Shown here: positions 1 to 7,490 of the stretch, one piece after another
How the letters are laid out: every line of letters starts with the position of its first letter
Numbering within the stretch: position 1 is the stretch's first letter
DNA from: Kiritimatiellia bacterium
GTDB taxonomy: Bacteria; Verrucomicrobiota; Kiritimatiellia; RFP12; DVOR01
Reading direction: 5' to 3'
NCBI GenBank assembly: GCA_017548245.1
Contig: JAFYMU010000068.1
Span: 1-12,819 of the forward strand
DNA length: 12,819 nt
Notes under the pieces: generated by a model
Told to the model about the DNA's origin: nothing
Databases searched by the model: none
The model's input: the letters and a program-made list of their open reading frames with translations, nothing else
Program-made: the position numbers and the translations under genes

Positions 1-90
1 CATGCCTCCGTCGCCACCACCCAACTCTACACCCACCTCTCCAACAAAGGCTTGCAAAAAACCTTTAAGGACTGTTTCCCCCGCGCCTAA
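1..90 (+). CDS. XerC/XerD-type tyrosine recombinase, C-terminal fragment (runs off the left edge)
   Basis: Reading from base 1 in frame 1 gives 29 codons ending at TAA (88-90). The peptide starts HASVATTQLYTHL and ends in PRA. This matches the end of XerC/XerD-type site-specific recombinases. The opening His is the conserved His/Trp-position residue, and the Tyr at 28-30 in TTQLYTH is the nucleophile that attacks DNA. The length after the Tyr and the final PRA also fit Xer proteins. The family resolves chromosome dimers at dif sites with FtsK, or acts as integrases. XerC, XerD or an integrase cannot be told apart from this fragment, but the PRA ending favours a housekeeping Xer. It is the only plus-strand gene and converges on the dus gene. 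The start lies outside the window. Confidence 0.85.
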   Translation, partial: HASVATTQLYTHLSNKGLQKTFKDCFPRA

Positions 91-107
91 GGCGAACCGC
101 AGAAAAC

Positions 108-141
108 AAAAAAGGGCGAGGCTGATGCCCCCCCCTTTTTT
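108..141. terminator. Bidirectional intrinsic terminator between the Xer gene and dus
   Basis: A-run and GGG (108-116) face a C-run and T-run (about 127-141), forming a stem of AAAAAAGGG(C) with (G)CCCCTTTTTT. Read on either strand, the stem is followed by a run of T, so it can stop the plus-strand recombinase transcript and the minus-strand tex-dus transcript. It fills most of the 67-base gap between the two convergent stop codons. Confidence 0.8.
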
Positions 142-157
142 GATTACACGATTGCCC

Positions 158-1108
158 TTAGTCCTTCCAACGCAACGGCATCAACTGCAAGATGCGTTCA
201 AACTCCTCACGCGTGCGAGAGATTTTTAGGCTATCCCAAATCTTATCCCCGTGCACAAAGGTCGGCGCCAAGTAGCTCCAGAGTTCCTTCAAGTGCCCCA
301 AGAGCGCGTGATCGCCCGGTGCGCCCTCTGCATAACGCGCCAAAAGATCCGCATGCCACGCCATAAAGCGCGTCATGTCGCGCGTATCCTTGCCCGCACG
401 AATGCTTTCGGCCAGGAAGGGATTTGCCACAATGCCACGCCCCAACATCCAACGCGAAACCTTGGGGAAGCGCGCGGCAAGACGTTGGTAGTCCTCCAAC
501 GTGCGGATGTCACCATTGTAGGTGAGCGGCAAGGTGCATTGATTGGCCACCGCTTCGAAGGCATCCAAGTCCACCGTGCCCTCATACATCTGCTTCGCGG
601 TTCGCGGATGGACGCAAAGTTCGCGCAAGGGGAACTGTTGGATCAACGGCAAACGCTTGGGCAAGAGCTTGTTATCCTCCAAGCCGAGGCGAACCTTGAT
701 GGAGAAGTTGCCCTCACCCAAGACCTCGCAACCGGTTTCCAACATGCTCGCCAGCACGCTTTCGTCACGCAACAGTCCCGAACCGCGCCCCTTCTTTGCC
801 ACAAAGGGCCAAGGGCAACCGGCGTTAAGGTCAACCTGACGGTAACCCAACTCCATCATCGCGTGCAACATGACGCGCAACTGACGCGGATCTTTACCAA
901 TGACTTGGGGAATTAAGGGCAACCCCTCGGGTTGAACACTCGGATCAATACCACGCAAGATTTCGGGTTTTACGCGGTCGCCTTGCACGGTGGCGATAAA
1001 AGGCGCCACGGCCAAGTCAAGGCCCGTATGATGGGCTTGGAAGGCTTGGCGGAAGCGTAATCCAGTGACACCACGCAACGGCGCGAGACAAATCGAACCA
1101 ATAGCCAT
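158..1108 (-). CDS. tRNA-dihydrouridine synthase (Dus family)
   Basis: A 316-residue FMN enzyme that reduces uridine in the D-loop of tRNA to dihydrouridine, using NADPH. Visible family marks are the N-terminal LAPLRGVT segment (8-15), NAGCPWP with catalytic Cys98 followed by the GRGSGLL loop (107-113), KVR (138-140), VHPRT (166-170), YNGDI (197-201) and LGRGIVANP (222-230). These form the FMN-binding TIM barrel. Residues from about 240 on form the helical tRNA-recognition domain. The length is normal for the family. The ATG follows tex by two bases, with AGGA about 8 bases upstream lying inside the end of tex. The two genes are therefore probably co-transcribed, and the unit ends at the 108-141 terminator. 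Which Dus subtype (A, B or C), and so which tRNA position, cannot be settled from sequence alone. Confidence 0.93.
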   Translation of the reverse strand: MAIGSICLAPLRGVTGLRFRQAFQAHHTGLDLAVAPFIATVQGDRVKPEILRGIDPSVQPEGLPLIPQVIGKDPRQLRVMLHAMMELGYRQVDLNAGCPWPFVAKKGRGSGLLRDESVLASMLETGCEVLGEGNFSIKVRLGLEDNKLLPKRLPLIQQFPLRELCVHPRTAKQMYEGTVDLDAFEAVANQCTLPLTYNGDIRTLEDYQRLAARFPKVSRWMLGRGIVANPFLAESIRAGKDTRDMTRFMAWHADLLARYAEGAPGDHALLGHLKELWSYLAPTFVHGDKIWDSLKISRTREEFERILQLMPLRWKD

Positions 1109-1110
1109 AC

Positions 1111-3369
1111 TTAGAGTCCTGCAAAGGGATTATTGGAAAAGGTTGAGGTCGGACGCGGAGCCGAACGCATCGGCTTGGAGAAGCGCTGCCCACCCGTTTG
1201 CGCCGGCTTGGCATTCCCCTTGGGTGCCGAACGAGCCGAGAGCGAGATACGACGACGCGCGACATCCACATCCAAGACACGCACGGTCAATTTATCGCCA
1301 GCCTTCACCACTTCCGAGGGATCACGCACAAAGCGGTCAGAGAGTTCGGAGACGTGCACCAAGCCATCCTGATGGACGCCGATATCCACGAAGGCGCCGA
1401 AGGCGGTCACATTGGTCACGATACCTTCCAGCTTCATCCCAGGATGCACATCTTCAATCGTGCAGACATCTTCGCGGAAGGCGGGCGGTTCAAAGACAGC
1501 ACGCGGGTCACGACCAGGCTTCTTGAGTTCCTTCAAGATATCTTCAACGGTCAACTTGCCCACCGTCTCACCGACATAGTGATTGACCTGGATACGATTG
1601 ATTGCCTCTTGGTTGCCCACCAACTGTTCCAACGAAACGCCGACATCCTTTGCCATCTGTTCGACCAAGGCATAACGTTCGGGGTGAACCGCAGAGCGAT
1701 CCAAGGGGTTCTGGCTCTCACGGATGCGCAAGAAGCCTGCGCACTGTTCGAAGGTCTTGGCACCCAACCCCGAGACGCGCAACAATTCGCCGCGACTCCG
1801 GAAGGCGCCATTCGCATTACGATGTTCAACAATGCGCTTAGCCAAGGCCGAACCAATACCCGAGACACGCGTCAACAAGGGGACGCTGGCGGTATTCAAT
1901 TCCACGCCCACATTGTTCACGCAGCTAATCACGACCTCGTCCAACTTGGACGCAAGCAAGGTTTGGTTGACATCATGCTGATACTGTCCCACGCCAATGG
2001 CCTTGGGATCAATCTTCACCAACTCCGACAAGGGGTCTTGCAACCGGCGACCAATCGAAATGGCACCACGCACCGTCAAATCAAGTTCAGGAAATTCATC
2101 ACGTGCCACAGGGCTAGCCGAATAGACCGAGGCGCCGGCCTCATTCACCGAGACGACGATAATGTCACTCTTGCCGCTACGCTTCAACGCCTGACGCACG
2201 AAGCGTTCGGTCTCGCGGCCTGCGGTACCATTACCAATCGCGATGGCATAGGGGTGATACTGCGCCACCAACTTCAAGAGTTCAACGGTGGCTTCAATCT
2301 CCTTCTGTTGGCTCTGCGAGGGGTAGATGGTGATATTTCGCAAGAACTTACCCGTCGAATCCAAAGCCACACACTTACAACCCGTACGAATGCCAGGGTC
2401 AATGCCCACGACAAAGCGTTCGCCCCAAGGTGCTTGCAACAACAAGTGACGCAGGTTCTCAGCAAAGACATCCACTGCCGCGCGGTCAGACTGCTGCTTC
2501 AACACTACCGCGACGTCCAATTCAACCGAAGGCGCGATCAAACGACGATAGGCATCCTTGGCCGCCAATTGCAGTTGGTCGGCCCATGCCCCCGTGCGCA
2601 TGCCAAAGGTTTCGGTTGCGAATTGGACAGGTGCATCACCATCCACAAGGAGGGAGACGCGCAAGATGCCTTCAGCTTCACCACGCTTCAATGCCAAGAA
2701 GCGGTGCGAAGGAATCGCGGCAACGGGTTCTTCAAAGTCGTAGTACTGTTCGAACTTCGTCGGCTCAGTGGGTTGAGGTTCGACCACTTCCGAACGCACC
2801 ATGCCGTGTTTTGCCAAATATTCACGAGCAAAACGGCGCACTTCAGAGTTTTCCGAAATCGCCTCTGCCACGATATCACGCGCGCCCTTGAGCACGGTTT
2901 GCGGATCAAAGAGTTCCTTCTCGGGGCTGACAAAGGCTTCGGCCTCAGCAAGCGGATCGCCCGTAAGTGCCTGTTCCAAGATGCGATCAGCCAAGGGTTG
3001 CAACCCCTTTTCACGTGCAATCATGGCACGTGTACGACGTTTGGGACGATAGGGCAAGTAGAGGTCTTCCAATTCGGCACGCTTGGTGCAAGCCAAGATC
3101 TTTTCCTTCAACGCCTCGGTCAGCTTGCCTTGTTGGATAATGGAAGAGAGGATTGTTTCGCGACGCGCTTCAAGTTCGCGATGATAGGTTAACTGTTCCT
3201 GAATGGAAGCAATCTGCACTTCATCCAGGTTGCCATGCGCCTCTTTACGATAACGTGCAATGAAGGGAATGGTACATCCCTCTTCAAACAACTGAATCAC
3301 CGCATTGACTTGACGCGGAGATAGGTTTAACGTCACTGCGATTTCATCTGTAAAACGATTGTCCGCCAT
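1111..3369 (-). CDS. tex: Tex-family transcription accessory / S1 RNA-binding protein
   Basis: A 752-residue protein matching Tex from end to end (usual length about 720-780). The order of parts is: N-terminal helical/HTH region with the conserved PFIARYRKE (35-43); YqgF/RuvC-like fold beginning VGIDPGIRTG (321-330); two helix-hairpin-helix motifs, VSGIGSALAKR (502-512) and VSGLGAKTF (532-540); and an S1 RNA-binding domain from about 644 to 712 with AFGAFVDIG and GLVHVSELSD. The tail (713-752) is basic and rich in Ser and Pro. Tex is a cytoplasmic nucleic-acid-binding protein linked to transcription and stress tolerance in several bacteria; its exact role is not settled. The start ATG is preceded by GGGAAGAGAG and GAGG, a modest ribosome site. 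It lies just downstream of the ppiC terminator and so needs its own promoter, which I could not identify. It is followed by dus after 2 bases. Confidence 0.96.
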   Translation of the reverse strand: MADNRFTDEIAVTLNLSPRQVNAVIQLFEEGCTIPFIARYRKEAHGNLDEVQIASIQEQLTYHRELEARRETILSSIIQQGKLTEALKEKILACTKRAELEDLYLPYRPKRRTRAMIAREKGLQPLADRILEQALTGDPLAEAEAFVSPEKELFDPQTVLKGARDIVAEAISENSEVRRFAREYLAKHGMVRSEVVEPQPTEPTKFEQYYDFEEPVAAIPSHRFLALKRGEAEGILRVSLLVDGDAPVQFATETFGMRTGAWADQLQLAAKDAYRRLIAPSVELDVAVVLKQQSDRAAVDVFAENLRHLLLQAPWGERFVVGIDPGIRTGCKCVALDSTGKFLRNITIYPSQSQQKEIEATVELLKLVAQYHPYAIAIGNGTAGRETERFVRQALKRSGKSDIIVVSVNEAGASVYSASPVARDEFPELDLTVRGAISIGRRLQDPLSELVKIDPKAIGVGQYQHDVNQTLLASKLDEVVISCVNNVGVELNTASVPLLTRVSGIGSALAKRIVEHRNANGAFRSRGELLRVSGLGAKTFEQCAGFLRIRESQNPLDRSAVHPERYALVEQMAKDVGVSLEQLVGNQEAINRIQVNHYVGETVGKLTVEDILKELKKPGRDPRAVFEPPAFREDVCTIEDVHPGMKLEGIVTNVTAFGAFVDIGVHQDGLVHVSELSDRFVRDPSEVVKAGDKLTVRVLDVDVARRRISLSARSAPKGNAKPAQTGGQRFSKPMRSAPRPTSTFSNNPFAGL

Positions 3370-3418
3370 GCCTCTGTACTCTCTTCCCTACGATGTTCCA
3401 GCACACCCATCACACAAC

Positions 3419-3456
3419 AAAAAAGGGCTGTCGCTTCCTCGCGAAACGACAGCCCT
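3419..3456 (-). terminator. Intrinsic terminator after the PpiC-type gene
   Basis: GGGCTGTCG (3425-3433) pairs exactly with CGACAGCCC (3447-3455) around a 13-base loop. A further A-T pair closes the base. On the minus strand the stem is followed by six T (A-run 3419-3424). It sits 12 bases past the isomerase stop codon and separates that gene from tex. Confidence 0.92.
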
Positions 3457-3467
3457 ACTCAAAACCG

Positions 3468-4367
3468 TTACGACAGCTTCACGTCAGCCTTAGCGCGCAA
3501 TTCTGCCACATGGTCAGAAACGGCCTGGCCACGCTTAGCATGGAAAACAAATTCCGTCACCTTGTCACGGATTTCATCCAACGTCGGCGTGTGACCTGCT
3601 TCTTCGCCGGTCTTCACGATGATGTGATAACCGAACTGCGTCTCCAAAATCTCAGAGATTTCGTTCTGCGCAATGGCGAAGGCCACGTCTTCGAAGGGCT
3701 TCACCATCATGCCCTTGCCGAACCAACCGAGCGAACCACCGTTCGACTTACCGCTGGGGCAATCGGAGTGGGCCTGAGCTTCAGCTTCGAAGGTGCTTTC
3801 GCCCGAGACGATACGTGCGCGGATATCCGCCAACTTGGCCTTTGCGGCGGCCTTATCATCAGCCGAATCCGAGGCAGGCTTAATCAAGATGTGCTGTGCC
3901 AAGACGCGATCTTCCGTGGCGTACTCAGCCTGGTGAGCTTCGTAGTGAGCCGTCACTTCTTCTTCGGTGGGGGCAGGCACTGCGGCGCACACCTGGTCGA
4001 TCAAGGTGTTGATCATCACGCCCTGCTTCAATTCCTGCTTGAAGGAGTCCAACGTCATGCCCTGGGCTTCGACAGCCTTTGCAAACTTTTCGCGATCGCC
4101 GCCGAACTGCATCACATAGCGTTCGAACTGGGCATCCAAGGCTTCGCCCGACACGGGGATGTCCAAGCGCTTGGCTTCGTCAATCAACAACTTGGTGCCG
4201 ATGGCCTGATTCAACGCATGAGCACGAAGCGCATCAATCTGCAAACGCAACTGCTGTTCGGGCATTCCCTGCTGCTGATAGAGATGGATCAAACGCTGAA
4301 GTTCGAAATCAACCGCCTGCTGAAGAATCGGTTCACCATTCACGGTAGCGACAATTTTTGCTTCCAT
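3468..4367 (-). CDS. Parvulin-type (PpiC/SurA-like) peptidyl-prolyl isomerase without a signal peptide
   Basis: A 299-residue protein that should catalyse cis-trans isomerisation of prolyl bonds. The N-terminal part (1-130) is a SurA-N-like chaperone region beginning VATVNGEPI. The rotamase domain runs from about 153 to 253, with VLAQHILIK (155-163), SDCPSG (201-206), GGSLGWFGKG (210-219), the MVKPFEDVAFA helix (221-231) and TQFGYHII (243-250). A charged helix follows. SurA, PrsA and PpiD relatives normally carry an export signal or membrane anchor. Here the N-terminus is MEAKIVATVN, and an in-frame TAA at 4377-4379 rules out an upstream extension, so the protein is predicted to stay in the cytoplasm. 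A ribosome site AAAGG lies about 12 bases upstream, a little far. The gene is followed by a strong terminator and appears monocistronic or read from upstream. The isomerase fold is sure; the substrate is unknown. Confidence 0.92.
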   Translation of the reverse strand: MEAKIVATVNGEPILQQAVDFELQRLIHLYQQQGMPEQQLRLQIDALRAHALNQAIGTKLLIDEAKRLDIPVSGEALDAQFERYVMQFGGDREKFAKAVEAQGMTLDSFKQELKQGVMINTLIDQVCAAVPAPTEEEVTAHYEAHQAEYATEDRVLAQHILIKPASDSADDKAAAKAKLADIRARIVSGESTFEAEAQAHSDCPSGKSNGGSLGWFGKGMMVKPFEDVAFAIAQNEISEILETQFGYHIIVKTGEEAGHTPTLDEIRDKVTEFVFHAKRGQAVSDHVAELRAKADVKLS

Positions 4368-4446
4368 AATCTTTATTTACCTTTCTAAAAGAAATTGAAC
4401 GTCGGGAAAGTTTAGCATAACCGACAACTTTTGAAAAATCCGAATC

Positions 4447-5094
4447 CTAAAAGAAACGTTCCTGTAACATCGGTAAGAGATCGTGTAAGGAGTCAATAAC
4501 AGGGAATCCAAAGGGTTTGAGGCGGTCTGCGGTCTGGTGGCCCGCCGCACACAAAATGCAGTTCCAACCCTGTGCTTGGGCGACCTCTGCATCATGCGTT
4601 GTGTCACCGATTAAGACTACGGGTTGCCTGAGTTGCAGCGCGGTGGCGGCGGACAACTTGGAAGCACCATCATACGAACGGCTCCCCGAGATAAAGTCCA
4701 TCTCATGCGCCAAGCCAAACTGTTGCAACTGCAGTTCAAGCAAGCCCTGCTCTAGTGCCGAGAGGACGCCCTGGCGAATGCCCATGCGATGCAAATTAGA
4801 AACGCATTCCTGCGCACCAGGTTGCAACTGTAGCGACTTCGAGAAGAGATAGCGCATGTGGAAACTTTCGCCGATATTCTCCCAATCTTCGGCATCGGTC
4901 GGAATCATCCCAAGCGATTCATAGAACTGAATCACAGGAAAGCCAAAGTGTTCCCGATAATACGTTTGCGTAATCGGTTGGAGGTGGCGCGCCTTTAAGA
5001 GGACATTCAATGCATTCAAGCACGCCTGAATGTCATTGAGCAAGGTGCCATTAAAATCCCAAACAATCGTGGGCGGCTGACGGCGATTAGTCAA
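4447..5094 (-). CDS. HAD-superfamily hydrolase (phosphoglycolate phosphatase-like)
   Basis: About 215 residues from the TTG at 5092-5094. HAD motifs in that numbering are: motif I WDFNGTLLND (12-21) with nucleophile Asp13; an alpha-helical cap around 25-90; motif II Ser112 in GVLSALEQ; motif III Lys146 in YDGASKLSA; and motif IV GDTTHD (163-168). The usual second Asp of motif I (DxD) is Asn15, a variation I recall from HAD proteins with WDWNGTL. The family removes phosphate from small metabolites; the substrate cannot be named. Start choice is uncertain. The TTG overlaps the ftsW stop (TTGACTAA) and gives a compact N-terminus, which suggests translational coupling. In-frame upstream starts such as an ATG at 5128-5130 would overlap ftsW by about 44 bases and add basic residues with no family counterpart. 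No convincing terminator follows the stop. Confidence 0.85.
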   Translation of the reverse strand: MTNRRQPPTIVWDFNGTLLNDIQACLNALNVLLKARHLQPITQTYYREHFGFPVIQFYESLGMIPTDAEDWENIGESFHMRYLFSKSLQLQPGAQECVSNLHRMGIRQGVLSALEQGLLELQLQQFGLAHEMDFISGSRSYDGASKLSAATALQLRQPVVLIGDTTHDAEVAQAQGWNCILCAAGHQTADRLKPFGFPVIDSLHDLLPMLQERFF

Positions 5095-6208
5095 AGGACA
5101 CCACTTTCTGCGTCGTGGGACGTTCGGCATCTTCGTTTTCCAACTCAATCGTCTTACGGCCCACACCCAAAATCACGCCCACAGCAAAGACCGACGAGAG
5201 CAAACACGAGCCGCCGTAGGAGAGGAAGGGCAAGGCCAACCCCTTCGTTGGAAAGACATTCGTCGTCACGGCCATGTTGGAAACGCCTTGCACACAGATC
5301 AACATCGTTGAACCAAAGGCAAGTAACATCCCTTGTTTATCCTTCGCACGGAAGGCGACCACCGAGCCACCACAAAGCAACAACAAGAAAGCGGTCCAAA
5401 TGGAGGCCGTAGCGACCAAGCCAAAATCCTCTGCAATCACGGCAAAGATAAAGTCCGTGTGACATTCTGGCAAGTAGTTTTCCTTCTGCATGCCCTGACC
5501 GAGACCAACGCCATAGGCGCCGCCATTCTGAAAGGCAATACACGACTGCTTGGCTTGGTAGTTCTCATCCTTTTGGTGATCCATCAAACGCTGCCGACGG
5601 TTGGGGTTCATCAAGAGCAACGCGCCCACCGCCACGGCCGCAATGGTGCCCAAAATACAGCAACGTCCAAAGCCCACGCCCGCCAAAAGCATCAAAACGC
5701 CCACCAAGAAGCAAAGAATCATGGTACCGCCGAAGTCAGGTTGGCAAACAAGCAAGAAGGCCACAGTACCCACCACCGCAGCGGGAATGAAGGCGCCTTG
5801 CTTCCAACGTAATACGCGACCGCCAATGGTCTCGTAGTACGCGGCCAAAAAGAGAATCATCATCAACTTGACAAATTCAACAGGCTGTACGCTCAAGGGG
5901 CCCAAGCGAATCCAGCGCATCGAACCATTCACCTTGCGCCCAATTCCTGGAGTAATCACCAAGACCAAGGCAAAGATCATCAAACCTGCGATAGTCCACA
6001 TCAGTTGAGGCTTCAGGTACCATCGGTAATCTATGCGATACAACACCGCCGCGCCCACCACCGCAACAGCCAAAAACATCCCCTGCATCATAAAGTGACG
6101 CATCACCTCATCCGACTGCGTCTTTCCTGCGTACGCAATAATGAGCACGCCGAAAATGGACAACGCCATCGCGATAATCATGGTGGTATAAGTCCAAAAC
6201 TTAAGCAT
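5087..6208 (-). CDS. ftsW: FtsW/RodA/SpoVE-family peptidoglycan glycosyltransferase, most like FtsW
   Basis: A 373-residue polytopic membrane protein of the SEDS family, which polymerises lipid II into glycan strands together with a class B penicillin-binding protein. Visible marks from the ATG at 6206-6208 are: about ten hydrophobic segments; GSMRWIRLG with QPVEFVK (95-114); QPDFGG (156-161); the periplasmic loop motif ENYLPECHTDFIFAV (243-257), whose HTDF Asp is the residue essential for polymerisation in FtsW and RodA; and KGLALPFLSYGGS (322-334). The first four residues of a GTG start at 6218-6220 are also possible. The ATG is preferred because GGAAG lies just upstream and the hydrophobic segment starts directly. 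The C-terminal tail is acidic. The gene overlaps the HAD hydrolase by 8 bases. FtsW is favoured over RodA by motif wording, not by dcw-cluster context, which is absent. Confidence 0.9.
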   Translation of the reverse strand: MLKFWTYTTMIIAMALSIFGVLIIAYAGKTQSDEVMRHFMMQGMFLAVAVVGAAVLYRIDYRWYLKPQLMWTIAGLMIFALVLVITPGIGRKVNGSMRWIRLGPLSVQPVEFVKLMMILFLAAYYETIGGRVLRWKQGAFIPAAVVGTVAFLLVCQPDFGGTMILCFLVGVLMLLAGVGFGRCCILGTIAAVAVGALLLMNPNRRQRLMDHQKDENYQAKQSCIAFQNGGAYGVGLGQGMQKENYLPECHTDFIFAVIAEDFGLVATASIWTAFLLLLCGGSVVAFRAKDKQGMLLAFGSTMLICVQGVSNMAVTTNVFPTKGLALPFLSYGGSCLLSSVFAVGVILGVGRKTIELENEDAERPTTQKVVSFD

Positions 6209-6237
6209 TTTCTTCCACACAAATAACGTCTATTGAG

Positions 6238-6267
6238 AAAAAAAGCGCGGTGTTAAGCCGCGCTTTT
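6238..6267 (-). terminator. Intrinsic terminator after the LysM lipoprotein gene
   Basis: AAAAGCGCGG (6241-6250) pairs with CCGCGCTTTT (6258-6267) as a perfect 10-base stem with a 7-base loop. A T-run of seven follows on the minus strand (A-run 6238-6244). Only 29 bases separate it from the ftsW ATG and I see no promoter in that space, so ftsW may rely on partial read-through or on a promoter I cannot recognise. Confidence 0.9.
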
Positions 6268-6287
6268 GAAAGAATCGATCGCCACGC

Positions 6288-7337
6288 TTACTTGTTATTC
6301 GCAGGCATCGGGATGCGAAGCGTCGTGCCCACGGGGACTTCCATCGTGGAGGAGTCCAAACCGTTCAACGCACGGAGTTCGGTCAAGCCGACCAACCAGG
6401 AGATCGAGATGCTCATCAAGTCTTCGCCTTCCTTCACCACGTGCACGCGGTCGCTCTGAACCACAGGGGTGTCAACCACAGGTGCGGGCGGCAAAATTTC
6501 ATCGCCATCCTGAATCGGCAACACTTCTTCCTGTTCGGGAGCCACTTCAGGCACTGGTGCAGGAGCGGGTGCTTCCACAATCGGTTCAACCACAGGGGCA
6601 TCCACAGGCGTCACCGTAGGAGCGGGCTTAGCAGGAGCCTTTTCTGCAGGCTTCTTTTCTGCGGGCTTAGCAGGAGCCTTCTTGGCGGGTGCCTTCTTAG
6701 CAGGCGTCTTGCTAGCGGCAGGAATGGTCAACTTCTGACCGACCCAAATCATATCCTTCTTGAGATTGTTTGCCTTCTTGAGGTCAGCCACCGTAACGCC
6801 GTGCTTGAGGGCAATGCCACCCAACACATCGCCAGCCTTCACCGTGTACACCGTGGTGCCCGTGGGACGCTTCGTGTTTGCGGGCGGTGCGGAGGTTTCG
6901 CGACGCTGAGCCTTCTTGCTCACATCCGTACCTGCAGGGAAGAGCAACTTCTGACCGATGCGAAGATCGCCCGGATTGTTGCGCAACGAGGGGTTCAACG
7001 CCAAGATGTCAGCCTTACGAACGCCGAAACGCACGGCCAAAGCGGTCACCGAGTCACCTGCCGTCACCGTGTATTCCACCAATGCCGGACGCACAGGTTC
7101 CACCTTAGGAGCAGCTTCAACGGGAGTTTCAGTCGGAGCAGCAGTTTCTGCAGGCGTCACCTGAGGAAGCGTTTCTTCATACACAGCGGCTTCCATCTGC
7201 TGTTCTTCAGCCACCGTCATTTCCGTGGCTTCCATCTGAGACTTCTGCGCGGCGACCTCTTGCTTCGTAGCGCAACCAGTGAAAACGGCCGCAGAAGCGG
7301 CGGTCAAACATACTGCAAACAAGGCTTGCTTCTTCAT
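6288..7337 (-). CDS. Lipoprotein with three LysM domains and a Lys/Ala/Pro-rich linker
   Basis: A 349-residue envelope protein. The N-terminus MKKQALFAVC... is a lipoprotein signal with the lipobox FTGC, so Cys22 is the likely lipidated residue and the mature protein is membrane-anchored. LysM domains, which bind GlcNAc-containing glycans such as peptidoglycan, lie at about 88-133 (YTVTAGDSVTALA...IGQKLLFP), 162-206 (YTVKAGDVLGGIA...VGQKLTIP) and 297-343 (HVVKEGEDLMSIS...VGTTLRIP). Between the second and third is a low-complexity linker: basic repeats of KKAPAK/KPAEK type (about 208-240), then a Pro/Val/Glu-rich acidic stretch (245-295). There is no catalytic domain such as NlpC/P60, M23 or amidase, so it looks like a wall-binding or scaffold protein. 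The ATG has GGAG 6 bases upstream (7344-7347) and a candidate promoter further up. ftsW lies next downstream, past a terminator. Confidence 0.9.
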   Translation of the reverse strand: MKKQALFAVCLTAASAAVFTGCATKQEVAAQKSQMEATEMTVAEEQQMEAAVYEETLPQVTPAETAAPTETPVEAAPKVEPVRPALVEYTVTAGDSVTALAVRFGVRKADILALNPSLRNNPGDLRIGQKLLFPAGTDVSKKAQRRETSAPPANTKRPTGTTVYTVKAGDVLGGIALKHGVTVADLKKANNLKKDMIWVGQKLTIPAASKTPAKKAPAKKAPAKPAEKKPAEKAPAKPAPTVTPVDAPVVEPIVEAPAPAPVPEVAPEQEEVLPIQDGDEILPPAPVVDTPVVQSDRVHVVKEGEDLMSISISWLVGLTELRALNGLDSSTMEVPVGTTLRIPMPANNK

Positions 7338-7386
7338 TTAAAACTCCATAAAAGATAACTAGAGCGAATGTTCACTCACGCCATTA

Positions 7387-7416
7387 ATGATAACACAATC
7401 CGCCACACGCAAACAA
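7387..7416 (-). promoter_or_regulatory. Candidate sigma-70-type promoter for the LysM lipoprotein gene
   Basis: On the minus strand TTGTTT (complement of 7411-7416) and TATCAT (complement of 7387-7392) are separated by 18 bases. The -10 box matches the consensus at five of six positions and the -35 box at three. The start codon is about 50 bases downstream. This is a visual match only. Confidence 0.5.
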
Positions 7417-7447
7417 GCAGAAGATTATTAAAAGCGCGTAAAAACAA

Positions 7448-7481
7448 TAAAAAAAAGCAACCAACAAAGTGTTGATTGCTT
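7448..7481 (-). terminator. Intrinsic terminator after tRNA-Cys
   Basis: AAGCAACCAACA (7455-7466) faces TGTTGATTGCTT (7470-7481) with a 3-base loop. This gives a 12-base stem with one G-U pair on the RNA. A run of eight T follows on the minus strand. It lies 9 bases beyond the tRNA 3' end. Confidence 0.92.
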
Positions 7482-7490
7482 GTAAAAGGA

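Noticed and set aside
2..229. Plus-strand frame of 75 codons at the left edge (MPPSPPPNST...)
   Set aside because: It is the shifted frame of the recombinase tail, which reads correctly in frame 1 and ends at 90. It continues through a terminator into antisense dus.
1198..3192. Long open frame (664 codons) on the plus strand opposite tex, with similar ones opposite ppiC (3393-4388), lepA (8934-10037) and leuA (10986-12524)
   Set aside because: They lie wholly antisense to clear conserved genes and show no recognisable motif or protein-like composition. Rare use of TTA, CTA and TCA codons in the sense genes removes stops from that antisense frame.
4398..4434. Terminator between the HAD gene and ppiC (GTCGG ... 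CCGAC)
   Set aside because: The stem is only five pairs with a long loop and lacks a proper T-run, so I do not call it.
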